Virus record (IMG/VR): IMGVR_UViG_3300044625_001067
Coordinates: 1 to 33,472 of that record
DNA length: 33,472 bases
DNA from: a virus
Direction: 5' to 3' (one strand)
Position numbers and translations under genes: made by a program. The notes beneath the pieces were generated by a model. It was not told where the DNA came from. It saw only the letters and a list, made by a program, of their open reading frames with translations, and ran no database searches. Positions 20,383 through 26,972 of the stretch are shown here, piece by piece (positions within the stretch are counted from its first letter, which is position 1; each line of letters opens with the position of its first letter).

Positions 20383-20446
20383 ACGGATAACCGCCCCTGA
20401 AGTGGGCGGTTTACACCCTTATTCCACTCAGGCGAAACGGTATAGT
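20383..20446 (+). promoter_or_regulatory. Promoter module P15
   Basis: Upstream ACGGATAACCG, then GGGCGGTTTACACCC, -35 near TTATTC (20419-20424), 16-bp spacer, -10 TATAGT (20441-20446). The left arm of the spacer palindrome is lost; GGCGAAACGG remains on the right. A GTG begins seven bases after the -10. Confidence 0.76.
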
Positions 20447-20452
20447 AAAGGG

Positions 20453-20731
20453 GTGGAAAACACCGCCCCCAACCCGATGCAAACTCCTGAAGCCGTTGCC
20501 CTCGCCGCCACCATTCAGCTTCATGGCGAAATGCTCAACGACGAGTGCTTCGCCGGCTAAGATGGTGACAAGGATGCTTTCGACATTCTCTACCAAGAAG
20601 TCTTCGTGATTGCACGCGACGATGTTACTCTTGAAGTTGACCCGGTTAACCAAGTTGTTGACATGTTTTACGAGTACCATTCGGAAATCTGCGACGGCAC
20701 ACGCGAGGTCGACTGGTACCTCTATCGCTGA
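20453..20731 (+). pseudogene. Gene split by one in-frame TAA
   Basis: From the leaderless GTG 20453 (or ATG 20477) one frame runs to TGA 20729-20731, broken only by TAA 20558-20560. Before it: MQTPEAVALAATIQLHGEMLNDECFAG; after it: DGDKDAFDILYQEVFVIARDDVTLEVD... with coding-like codons and balanced acidic residues to the end. No frameshift is needed to join them. A recent nonsense mutation, sequencing error or stop readthrough would explain this. The intact product (about 92 aa) has no recognised motif. Confidence 0.6.
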
Positions 20732-20781
20732 GTTCTCACCGATTTCACTCTCTAGTTAACAATCAACCAACTCTTGAGAAA

Positions 20782-20898
20782 ATGGAAAACCTTTCACCTG
20801 CCCCCGACAACACTCTCGACGACCCTTTCACCTCGTACCTTGAAAACGAGCTGCTAAGCTCTGAGGACGAAGGCGACCGAGACAACGAAGATTGCTGA
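20782..20898 (+). CDS. Very acidic peptide (38 aa)
   Basis: ATG context AAATGG. MENLSPAPDNTLDDPFTSYLENELLSSEDEGDRDNEDC has 14 acidic residues and one basic one. Precedes another acidic gene by 38 bp. Might be disordered or mimic DNA; no motif. Begins MEN, like the P18/P19 gene products. Confidence 0.48.
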   Translation: MENLSPAPDNTLDDPFTSYLENELLSSEDEGDRDNEDC

Positions 20899-20936
20899 AC
20901 TTTCCCACCCAAACCCACTCTAGGACTGTTACCATC

Positions 20937-21383
20937 ATGAAACCTTCCGAAACCTACTACATTGGAGACCTTGGATACGTTATTCAGGGTGGCGCATGGG
21001 ACGAGGTTTGTAACCTCACCTTCCCCTGTATCGGTGAAGAACGCGAAGGAAGAATCGTGCTCAAGGATGGCCGAGAGCTTTTCATCTTCAGTACAGCTCA
21101 CGGAGACGGCGAGTTCAAGGACCAGTTTGGTAACACCTACGGTGTAGACTCTGGCACACTCGGGGCAATCCGCGTTGAGGATATTCGGGATGACACTCTG
21201 ATCGAGCTAGGGTGTTTTCACACGTTCGACCAACCACTTTCGGACGCTGAATGCTGCAGCGTAGAAGGCGTTGTCACCTTCGGTCACATACACATTGATA
21301 CCGATCCTCTGCAAGATGACGAGGAGGATTACTTGGATGAAGACTGGTACGTCGAAGACGACGAAGACGAAGACGAAGACTGA
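20937..21383 (+). CDS. Conserved-type phage protein with acidic tail (148 aa)
   Basis: ATG 20937 (context ATCATGA) is preferred to TTG 20892, which overlaps the previous gene. Core: YYIGDLGYVIQGGAWDEVCNLTF, DGRELFIFSTAHGDGEFKDQFGNTYGVDSGTLGAI, VEGVVTFGHIHIDTDP. The Y.IGD..YV...W.E.C and STAxGDGxxxDQxGN...D.G pattern is familiar from unassigned phage proteins. The last 25 residues are almost all Asp/Glu. The core may bind a small molecule or metal (HIHID). Confidence 0.68.
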   Translation: MKPSETYYIGDLGYVIQGGAWDEVCNLTFPCIGEEREGRIVLKDGRELFIFSTAHGDGEFKDQFGNTYGVDSGTLGAIRVEDIRDDTLIELGCFHTFDQPLSDAECCSVEGVVTFGHIHIDTDPLQDDEEDYLDEDWYVEDDEDEDED

Positions 21384-21400
21384 GCAATATTCCAAGGTAA

Positions 21401-21445
21401 GGGGCGGTTTCCCGGCTTGTCTTTCCCTGGAAAAGGCGCTATACT
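21401..21445 (+). promoter_or_regulatory. Promoter module P16
   Basis: GGGGCGGTTTCCCGGC, -35 TTGTCT (21417-21422), 17-bp spacer, -10 TATACT (21440-21445). Palindrome CTTTCC-ct-GGAAAAG; spacer ends GGCGC rather than ACGG. Drives the gene at 21469. Confidence 0.8.
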
Positions 21446-21468
21446 TAGTTCACTCGCCCCTTTCAGCC

Positions 21469-21708
21469 ATGCTCTACGAAGAAAAGTACCCAGACGGACT
21501 GCAAATGAAGCAGTTCAAATGGGTTGCGGGCAATAAGTATAGTCATAACTACTATTTAGGGTTTGACAATGACCTGCTGCTGGCCGAGAGTGACGATGAC
21601 GATACAACTGAGTGGTTCCTGGCCCACAACGAAACCTTCCGATACTTGGGTGAGAGCAAGTGCTCCCGTGGAGAACTTCTCGAACGACACGAACAACCCT
21701 GCACTTGA
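21469..21708 (+). CDS. Hypothetical acidic protein (79 aa)
   Basis: ATG 24 bp past the P16 -10 (context GCCATGC). Strands with an acidic loop: FKWVAGNKYSHNYYLGFDNDLLLAESDDDDTTEWFLAHNETF, then a Cys-containing end. Unknown. Followed by the poly-C leader of the next gene. Confidence 0.6.
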   Translation: MLYEEKYPDGLQMKQFKWVAGNKYSHNYYLGFDNDLLLAESDDDDTTEWFLAHNETFRYLGESKCSRGELLERHEQPCT

Positions 21709-21742
21709 ACTGCCAACTTAAGTCATTTCAACCCTGAAGCAA

Positions 21743-21755
21743 CCCCCCCCCCCCC
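21743..21755 (+). repeat. Run of 13 cytosines flanked by a repeat
   Basis: CTGAAGCAA precedes and CGAAGCAAC follows the C run, 12 bp before the ATG at 21767. Such tracts slip during replication and could shift spacing or structure in the leader. The length may also vary between reads. Confidence 0.7.
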
Positions 21756-21766
21756 GAAGCAACACA

Positions 21767-21994
21767 ATGAGCACCATTTTCAGCAACTCCCCCGTAAGAG
21801 TGAATCTTACGAGAGCTCAGATAGAAGCGCTAATCAAGCAGGAGGTTGGGCGGTCCTTACCAAACTTCTCCGCAGATGTAATCTCATTCAAAGTTTCCAC
21901 TCAAACTGATATGAGACGCGAGATTTCTGGAACCACTTTTGAAGGTGTTGATATAGTTCTGAAGCCTTCACATCTCACACCATGGGATCGATGA
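21767..21994 (+). CDS. Small phage protein, second paralog (75 aa)
   Basis: ATG context CAATGA. VNLTRAQIEALIKQEVGRSLPN, VISFKVSTQTDMRREISG and TFEGVDIVLKP follow the same helix-strand-strand pattern as 17738-17971. Its stop overlaps the next start by ATGA (21991). The tandem copy beside it indicates duplication. Function unknown. Confidence 0.66.
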   Translation: MSTIFSNSPVRVNLTRAQIEALIKQEVGRSLPNFSADVISFKVSTQTDMRREISGTTFEGVDIVLKPSHLTPWDR

Positions 21995-22200
21995 CTAAAA
22001 TCAAGCACTTTTCAAAAGTTGAACTCGACCTTGCCTCTGTCAAAGATGCCGTGATTTCTTCTCTGGAGACTCAGTTTCCGGGGCAGAAAGTTACGAGTAT
22101 TCTCCCTTTGTACTCAAGCCCTGTAGGATACTACGAGGACCGTTTTCCCTCACAGAGGGACTTTTCCGGGTTTGATGTTACTTTGGAGCCTGAGGGTTAA
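21991..22200 (+). CDS. Small phage protein, third paralog (69 aa)
   Basis: ATG 21991 is chosen for its ATGA overlap; ATG 21982 would add [31 protein letters not shown], then [15 protein letters not shown] and [10 protein letters not shown], matching the other two copies, with a more typical tyrosine-rich linker. Sits directly before the NadA leader. Confidence 0.64.
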   Translation: MTKIKHFSKVELDLASVKDAVISSLETQFPGQKVTSILPLYSSPVGYYEDRFPSQRDFSGFDVTLEPEG

Positions 22201-22270
22201 CCTGAAAGATTTCCTCAGGATCTCCACTAAAGGATCCTCAGACAAGCAAACAAAGCATCGGAGAAGCTCA

Positions 22271-23188
22271 ATGAGCACAGTTGAAGACATCCTCAAGCTG
22301 AAAGAGCAACGCAATGCCGTAATCCTGGCCCACTACTACCAGGTTCCTGAAATTCAAGAAATTGCGGACTTTGTTGGAGACTCGCTTGAGCTCGCTCGCC
22401 AAGCTGCGGGAACCAACGCAGACACGATCGTTTTCTGCGGAGTTCACTTCATGGCCGAAACCGCCAAAGTTCTCAATCCGTTAAAAACCGTTTTACTCCC
22501 GGACATCAACGCCGGTTGCAGCCTGGCTGATGCATGTTTGCCGGAGGACTTTGAAAAGTTTCGTGCTGATAACCCCGACCACTATGTAATTAGCTACATA
22601 AACTGCTCAGCAGCAATCAAGGCTCAGAGCGACCTGATCTGCACCAGCAGCAATGCCGTGCGCCTTGTTGGACAGGTCCCGAAAGACCGACCTATTTTGT
22701 TCGCACCGGACAAAAACTTGGGACGATGGGTCGCTGAGCAGACTGGTCGAGAGCTAACGCTCTGGAACGGAAGTTGCCAAGTCCATGAAGCTTTCAGCGA
22801 AGAGGCTCTCATGGAGCTATGGGTGAAACACCCCGAGAGCGAGGTTATCGCCCACCCTGAGTGCGAAGAGGCTCTGTTAAATCTGGCGGATTTCGTGGGT
22901 TCCACGAGTGCTTTGCTCCGCAGAGTGCAGGAAAGTACGGCGGAGTCCTTCATCGTCCTGACGGAACCAGGAATCATTCACAAAATGAAGCAGGTTGCGC
23001 CGAACAAGGTGTTTCTGCAGGTTCCTGGACGAGACGGTTGTAGCTGCAACGACTGCCCCTGGATGAAATTAAATACCCTGGAAAAAGTGCGGAATTGTCT
23101 GCGGGACTTGACTCCCGAGATTAACCTTGAAGAGGGACTGAGACTGAAAGCTTTGCAACCTCTTGAGCGAATGCTTTCTCTTTCTTAG
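22271..23188 (+). CDS. nadA: Quinolinate synthase NadA
   Basis: 305 aa, close to full length. Motifs along the chain: [19 protein letters not shown] (substrate region), [85 protein letters not shown]...[17 protein letters not shown], and [15 protein letters not shown]. The three Cys ligands expected for its [4Fe-4S] cluster are present (in GCSLAD, GSCQVH and CNDCPW). It condenses iminoaspartate with dihydroxyacetone phosphate to quinolinate for NAD synthesis; NadB and NadC would come from the host. ATG 22271 has a GGAG eight bases upstream, unlike most genes here. Probably host-derived. Confidence 0.95.
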   Translation: MSTVEDILKLKEQRNAVILAHYYQVPEIQEIADFVGDSLELARQAAGTNADTIVFCGVHFMAETAKVLNPLKTVLLPDINAGCSLADACLPEDFEKFRADNPDHYVISYINCSAAIKAQSDLICTSSNAVRLVGQVPKDRPILFAPDKNLGRWVAEQTGRELTLWNGSCQVHEAFSEEALMELWVKHPESEVIAHPECEEALLNLADFVGSTSALLRRVQESTAESFIVLTEPGIIHKMKQVAPNKVFLQVPGRDGCSCNDCPWMKLNTLEKVRNCLRDLTPEINLEEGLRLKALQPLERMLSLS

Positions 23189-23217
23189 TACCTCGGCCTG
23201 AAGCCAATGCGGCGAGC

Positions 23218-23262
23218 GGGGCGGTTTCCCGCCTTGCTCCCACCGCTAAAACACGCTATACT
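23218..23262 (+). promoter_or_regulatory. Promoter module P17 (variant spacer class)
   Basis: GGGGCGGTTTCCCGCC hairpin, -35 TTGCTC (23234-23239), 17-bp spacer CCACCGCTAAAACACGC, -10 TATACT (23257-23262). Same spacer class as P10 and P21, no palindrome. TATTCAGTGAA follows. Confidence 0.8.
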
Positions 23263-23284
23263 ATATTCAGTGAACCGAACGGCC

Positions 23285-23449
23285 ATGTCTCACGCTCAAG
23301 AGCTCCAGGCAATCTTCCAGATCCACGCAATTCCAGAGCAGGCTCAGAACGAGCTGCGCGAACTGTTCAAAAAGAGCAACAGAGACGGTTTTCAGGAAGG
23401 ATGGCGTGAGGGCCACGAAGACGGGTTTTACGAAGCTGTCGACGAGTGA
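23285..23449 (+). CDS. Hypothetical protein, paralog of 18088 (54 aa)
   Basis: ATG 23 bp past the P17 -10, context GCCATGT. LQAIFQIHAIPEQAQNELRELFKK matches the 18088 protein; the end GFQEGWREGHEDGFYEAVDE is a short Gly/Glu repeat that differs. Helical. Likely an abundant small protein given its own promoter; function unknown. Confidence 0.62.
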   Translation: MSHAQELQAIFQIHAIPEQAQNELRELFKKSNRDGFQEGWREGHEDGFYEAVDE

Positions 23450-23510
23450 GTCCCTGAACTTTTCTCTTTAATGGCGAGTCTCGCTCGTCTAGCACCTCTG
23501 AAAACCAACC

Positions 23511-23765
23511 ATGGAAACAATTGACAAGTTAGTTCACCTGGTGCGAAGGACGGAGAACTTTGTCCCTCGTCTTTCCTCTGCCGACTTCTACGAAAGAGAA
23601 GGTGTTTCGGTTCTTGAGGAGGACGCAGGGTACTCCATTACCCTTCGAAGCCAAACTGGTGACTTACATGTTATTGACGGGTACGGTCCAGGTGGAAGAT
23701 TCATCGAGTGGCGGAAGGGTGATGAAACTGTTGCTCAAAAGTGGCTGGAGAAGCTAGGGGGTTAA
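23511..23765 (+). CDS. Hypothetical protein (84 aa)
   Basis: ATG context ACCATGG, 61 bp after the previous stop. Helix then strands: IDKLVHLVRRTENFVPRLSSADFYEREGVSVLEEDAGYSITLRSQTGDLHVIDGYGPGG, and a final helix QKWLEKLGG whose stop lies in the upstream box of P18. Fold perhaps a small alpha/beta sandwich; no family. Confidence 0.6.
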   Translation: METIDKLVHLVRRTENFVPRLSSADFYEREGVSVLEEDAGYSITLRSQTGDLHVIDGYGPGGRFIEWRKGDETVAQKWLEKLGG

Positions 23766-23820
23766 CCGCCCCGACTAGGACGGTTCCCCGCCTTGTTTTC
23801 CTATGGAAAAACGGTATAGT
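23759..23820 (+). promoter_or_regulatory. Promoter module P18
   Basis: Upstream GGTTAACCGCC, then GGACGGTTCCCCGCC, -35 TTGTTT (23793-23798), 16-bp spacer, -10 TATAGT (23815-23820). Palindrome TTTTC-ctatg-GAAAA, so the arms differ from P4 but still pair. ATG starts seven bases after the -10. Confidence 0.84.
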
Positions 23821-23826
23821 AAAAGT

Positions 23827-24087
23827 ATGGAAAACAACCAACGCTTGGAGGGAAGCAGAATGAAAGGGACTCCAGTGAATGCCCCGAAGAGAGACACCCT
23901 GAGAGCCGCAAGTTACAACGCGCTCTGGTTCCTTGGCCCGTTGAACAAACGAGTGAAGCTCTCCCAGGCACTCGCAACTGGCACGGCGGATGACGTTCGC
24001 TTTGCCGCTCAGGCATCCCTGTCTGGCGTAACATGCCCCAAGGCCCACAAGCGCCTTGAACTTGCCCTGCGAGTGCCTCGTATATGA
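23827..24087 (+). CDS. Hypothetical basic protein from a leaderless mRNA (86 aa)
   Basis: ATG at the predicted +1 of P18 (ATGGAAAAC), so the message would have no 5' leader; ATG 23860 is a possible internal alternative. Basic and helical (KGTPVNAPKRDTLRAASYNALWFLGPLNKRVKLSQALATGTADDVRFAAQASL) with a closing LELALRVPRI helix. May bind nucleic acid. Stop overlaps a following ATG (ATGA). Confidence 0.62.
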   Translation: MENNQRLEGSRMKGTPVNAPKRDTLRAASYNALWFLGPLNKRVKLSQALATGTADDVRFAAQASLSGVTCPKAHKRLELALRVPRI

Positions 24088-24152
24088 CGTGCAGACCCGA
24101 TCCCCGTACCTTCCGGGGCACCAGCCAAGTATTCCTCCCCTGTATCGCATAA
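24084..24152 (+). CDS. Possible 22-aa coupled peptide
   Basis: ATG 24084 overlaps the upstream TGA; MTCRPDPRTFRGTSQVFLPCIA ends at TAA 24150-24152. The hairpin CCCCG-taccttc-CGGGG (24102-24118) lies inside it. Coupling fits the genome style, but there is no further evidence. Confidence 0.27.
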   Translation: MTCRPDPRTFRGTSQVFLPCIA

Positions 24153-24197
24153 TTCCTTTGTACGACCGAGTGCCTTCAGAGAAGCAAGCTGAGAGAA

Positions 24198-24263
24198 GGG
24201 CGGTTAACCGAACCGCCACGGGCGGTTTACCGGCTTGGTTTTCCGAAGGAAAAGCGGTATAGT
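24198..24263 (+). promoter_or_regulatory. Promoter module P19
   Basis: Strong upstream hairpin GGCGGTT-aaccg-AACCGCC (24199-24217), then GGGCGGTTTACCGGC, -35 TTGGTT (24235-24240), 17-bp spacer, -10 TATAGT (24258-24263). Palindrome TTTTCC-gaa-GGAAAA. ATG at +7 past the -10. Confidence 0.87.
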
Positions 24264-24269
24264 AAGTGC

Positions 24270-24461
24270 ATGGAAAACACCGCTCCCATGACCGCCACAC
24301 TCACCAAGGTTCTTCACGCCTACGGCAACCTTGAGGTTCAAGAAACGATGCGCTTCGCTAACATGTCAAGCGCAGCACGCTTTCGCCGCGACATGCTCAA
24401 CAAGCGTGTGGGCAGACCATGCGCCGGATCCGCCTACACCATCATTGCCGTTGAGTGGTGA
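24270..24461 (+). CDS. Hypothetical basic protein from a leaderless mRNA (63 aa)
   Basis: ATG at the predicted +1 of P19, again ATGGAAAAC; a second ATG at 24288 lies 18 bases on. The protein (VLHAYGNLEVQETMRFANMSSAARFRRDMLNKRVGRPCAG) has a basic helix like a small nucleic-acid binder. First of a run of overlapping genes to 25421. Confidence 0.62.
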   Translation: MENTAPMTATLTKVLHAYGNLEVQETMRFANMSSAARFRRDMLNKRVGRPCAGSAYTIIAVEW

Positions 24462-24463
24462 GC

Positions 24464-24703
24464 ATGGACACCTGTAAAGAGCCCGTGTGGGTTAGCCCTG
24501 CCAAGAGCACGCCCGAGCCCTTTGAGGAAGTTCAGGTGAGGGTGGGCGAGGTTGTCAACCCTCGCCGCTTTGCGAGGCAGTCCAGTTACGTTTTATCGGC
24601 CTATATTAACGGGATGGGGGAATGGCGCCAGTTTTGGAGCCCTTCTCGCGAGCCCTTGGTCGGTGTTGTGTCCTGGCGTTACCCTCCTAGAGCCAGGCCA
24701 TGA
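24464..24703 (+). CDS. DUF551-like small protein (79 aa)
   Basis: ATG 24464 lies two bases past the previous stop; GTGs at 24455 and 24458 would overlap it. VWVSPAKSTPEPFEEVQVRVGEV at the start and a late FWSPSREPLVGVVSWRYPP recall the W...P.....V.V...W...LP.PP pattern of DUF551, which is frequent in phages, but the middle differs. Stop overlaps the next ATG (24700). Confidence 0.45.
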   Translation: MDTCKEPVWVSPAKSTPEPFEEVQVRVGEVVNPRRFARQSSYVLSAYINGMGEWRQFWSPSREPLVGVVSWRYPPRARP

Positions 24704-24792
24704 AGGAGAAAGACCGAAATACAACTCTAATCACCCTGATCGTCGGGGCCTTAGTAACCTTCCTTCTTGAGACCTTTTTCACCGCACCATGA
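24700..24792 (+). CDS. Micro membrane protein (30 aa)
   Basis: ATGA overlap at both ends (24700 and 24789) makes a coding role likely despite the length. MKEKDRNTT is charged and is followed by a single transmembrane helix (LITLIVGALVTFLLETFF) ending TAP. Topology N-in, C-out, opposite to the other micro membrane proteins here. Confidence 0.58.
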   Translation: MKEKDRNTTLITLIVGALVTFLLETFFTAP

Positions 24793-25421
24793 AGTACGAA
24801 TTTCACCTCACCGCTAGAAATCCCCGACTTGTTCGCACTCTTAACTACGGGATTGAAACCTTTGAAGCAGGTACTCCAATTCTCGCGATAACAAACATTG
24901 ACGAAGACGGCTGCTCCCTCGCCACGGACTGGATGACCGCCCAGAAGGCTTCACTCAGTGACGGGCACATTGCGGCTTTACGCTACCTTTTCAACTCTCA
25001 AAACAAGCTCGGGTGGTACTACGGCACAATAAACGAGCCGGACCGCAAAAAGATCGAAGTTGAGTACAGCCCAGAATGCGCCCCGAAGGAATACCTTTAC
25101 ATTGAGACTCACTTTCAAGTAAGTGCAGAGGAAGCGAAAGAGCTAAAAACTGGTATCAGTCGCAATTTGTTCAGCGGAACCCTAATAGCTACAGAGAGGT
25201 GCTACGAATCGGGCAATTTCCACGAGTTTGCCCAGAGGCACGCAGCGTTAGGCCGCAAGGTCGAGTTGTGCTTGCTTGACACGAACGTCCGGCGCGACGC
25301 TGAGGGCCGGTGGATGAAAGTTCCGAAGAAAATTGGCATCATGTCAGAGGCGTCACGTAAGACTCTTTCGGATGAGTACGGCAAGGTGTCACGATCACGT
25401 AAACTTTGGGAGGTTTCCTAA
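24789..25421 (+). CDS. Hypothetical protein (210 aa)
   Basis: ATGA-coupled to the membrane peptide. Mixed sheet/helix (TPILAITNIDEDGCSLATDWM, YLYIETHFQVSAEEAKELKTG) with a basic end (KTLSDEYGKVSRSRKLWEVS). CYESGNFHEFAQRHAALGRKVELCLL might contain a metal or DNA-binding surface, but I cannot assign a family. Last gene of the P19 overlap chain. Confidence 0.62.
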   Translation: MKYEFHLTARNPRLVRTLNYGIETFEAGTPILAITNIDEDGCSLATDWMTAQKASLSDGHIAALRYLFNSQNKLGWYYGTINEPDRKKIEVEYSPECAPKEYLYIETHFQVSAEEAKELKTGISRNLFSGTLIATERCYESGNFHEFAQRHAALGRKVELCLLDTNVRRDAEGRWMKVPKKIGIMSEASRKTLSDEYGKVSRSRKLWEVS

Positions 25422-25494
25422 CTTTCTCTACCCGCACAAGACGAGCAGCCCTGGCCCATTAAACTACCTCAGCACCCTTGACTCTTGGCTCCCA

Positions 25495-25557
25495 ATGACT
25501 GAAACCACCAAAGTCTTTCAGTATAGGATTCTTGAAGAACTCCTATTGACCACTTGA
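25495..25557 (+). CDS. Possible 20-aa coupled peptide
   Basis: ATG context CCAATGA, matching other starts here. MTETTKVFQYRILEELLLTT ends in a stop that shares TTGA with the start of the HNH gene, so ribosomes could re-initiate there. It may serve mainly to deliver ribosomes to the weak TTG start. Confidence 0.4.
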   Translation: MTETTKVFQYRILEELLLTT

Positions 25558-26078
25558 GCGAGTTTAAGAACCACGACCGTTTAACTGTTTTTTATCACAA
25601 GGGCACAACGTGTGTTCAATGCAGTAGAACCGGGACTCGCCTCATTAAAGGAGAAGGTAGAGGCGGTTGCCATTGGGACATTTACACAGACGATCTATAT
25701 CCTCTTACTGTTGATCACATTATCCCTAAATCTCGTGGTGGTGGTGAGGAACTCGAAAATAAGCAACCAATGTGTGCGGGTTGCAACTTCAACAAAGGGA
25801 ACGGGGATAAGCCGTACAGCCGCACTGACTGGGTACCTGCAGGGTTCTCTAAATGTTCTCTTCTGAAGGACTTGAGCCTATTAGTGGGAAAGCCAGTCTG
25901 GAAGCGTTCCCCCAAACCAAACTCCAATCGAAAGCACAAAAAACTATACCATTTTGGAACTTGTTCTGAAGTTGCAATCAATCCGCTAACCAAGAGAATA
26001 GCCGCAGCTGTTGCAGAAAAGCCTGGCGTCTTATTTGACTTGAGAACTCTTTTTGTTCCACAAGGCGAGTATTCCTAG
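25554..26078 (+). CDS. HNH endonuclease-like protein
   Basis: 174 aa from TTG 25554 (TTGA overlap); no ATG gives a full domain. Zinc-ribbon Cys pairs CVQC (20-23) and CAGC (74-77) flank the betabeta-alpha site: VDHIIPKSRGG (Asp54, His55), Asn69 and the NFNKGNG loop. This is the typical HNH/ICEA layout. Such phage proteins are homing nucleases or packaging/degradation nucleases. The C-terminal ~90 residues form a basic DNA-binding-like extension (KRSPKPNSNRKHKKL). Confidence 0.82.
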   Translation: MSEFKNHDRLTVFYHKGTTCVQCSRTGTRLIKGEGRGGCHWDIYTDDLYPLTVDHIIPKSRGGGEELENKQPMCAGCNFNKGNGDKPYSRTDWVPAGFSKCSLLKDLSLLVGKPVWKRSPKPNSNRKHKKLYHFGTCSEVAINPLTKRIAAAVAEKPGVLFDLRTLFVPQGEYS

Positions 26079-26106
26079 CTCCCTACCACCACTTAACTAA
26101 ACACTC

Positions 26107-26337
26107 ATGAGCACCGCTAACATCAACACTAATCTTCCGGCGATGGCCGTCAAACGTACTTTCTTTTATGCTGGATTTGTCCAAATAGCTGACGGAGTCC
26201 AAGACTTCTTTCATGGATTCTACAGCACCGACAACTTCGACCCCGAGGCTGGGTTTGATCTTGTGCTAACCGAAATTACGCAGCATTTGGGCTCCGATCC
26301 GGGTAAAGTGCACATCTCTACCTTCACACCTTTGTAG
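26107..26337 (+). CDS. Hypothetical protein (76 aa)
   Basis: ATG context TCATGA, 28 bp after the HNH gene. Strand-helix-strand: VKRTFFYAGFVQIADGVQDFFHGFYSTDNFDPEAGFDLVLTEITQHLG...HISTFTPL. The Y.GF.....G...F.G.......F resembles other phage small proteins of unknown role. Ends six bases before the regulator gene. Confidence 0.6.
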   Translation: MSTANINTNLPAMAVKRTFFYAGFVQIADGVQDFFHGFYSTDNFDPEAGFDLVLTEITQHLGSDPGKVHISTFTPL

Positions 26338-26343
26338 TCTTAA

Positions 26344-26964
26344 ATGACGCACCCCATGGAAGACGATGCAACATCCTATAACCCTGCCGACGATAGTTTT
26401 GTCGCCACCGTCAACGAACTTGCGGTACGTACCGGCCAAAGCAAAGCAGAAGTTCTCGCGAATGCTGTGAACTTGTATTACGACTTTGTTGATAAGCAGC
26501 AAAGTACCGACCAAGAAAAAGTTGAGATTCAACCTGGTGCTACAGCGCTAATTCAACAGAAAGGTTCATGGTGGGTTGGATGGGTTGAAGAAGCCACCGG
26601 GGTGAACGCTCAGGAACGCACTCGTGACAGTCTTCTTGCGTCTTTGACAGAAATCCTTAGGGAAGAAGAGACACTTCGACGAAAGAAGAGGGAGAAACTA
26701 CCCTCGGACGAAACCCTGGTGTGGGGTATAGCTGAGCTGTTCTATCAGCTGAATGGTGACTGGCTGAGTGCAAACGATGTAGCAACTGGGCTTGGCATAG
26801 GTGTTAATCATGCGCGGTACATCTTGGAAGAATCCCGGCAGTTTCTCCACACAACGGGCTTCGGTCACCCTCGCCTGTACACCACCAAGAAAAAATACTT
26901 CAGGTGGTCTAACCTAAAGCATATAATCGCGGACTTTCTTTCGCAGCAAATTTCTGTTAAGTAA
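26344..26964 (+). CDS. RHH + HicB-like + winged-helix regulator
   Basis: 206 aa with three apparent parts. Residues ~18-50 (SFVATVNELAVRTGQSKAEVLANAVNLYYDF) read like a ribbon-helix-helix strand and helices. Residues ~62-108 (WWVGWVEEATGVNAQERTRDSLLASLTEIL) match the partial RNase-H-like sheet of HicB antitoxins (W.gWv.E.pGv..q..T..el...l.e). Residues ~127-190 (IAELFYQLNGDWLSANDVATGLGIGVNHARYILEE...) look like a winged helix. HicB normally pairs with HicA; no HicA is seen. Probably a phage transcription regulator. Confidence 0.62.
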   Translation: MTHPMEDDATSYNPADDSFVATVNELAVRTGQSKAEVLANAVNLYYDFVDKQQSTDQEKVEIQPGATALIQQKGSWWVGWVEEATGVNAQERTRDSLLASLTEILREEETLRRKKREKLPSDETLVWGIAELFYQLNGDWLSANDVATGLGIGVNHARYILEESRQFLHTTGFGHPRLYTTKKKYFRWSNLKHIIADFLSQQISVK

Positions 26965-26972
26965 GCAACTCT

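Noticed and set aside
24056-24262. 68-codon ORF across P19
   Set aside because: TTG start inside a coding gene, and the C-terminal part (GGLPAWFSEGKAV) is just the promoter module in translation.
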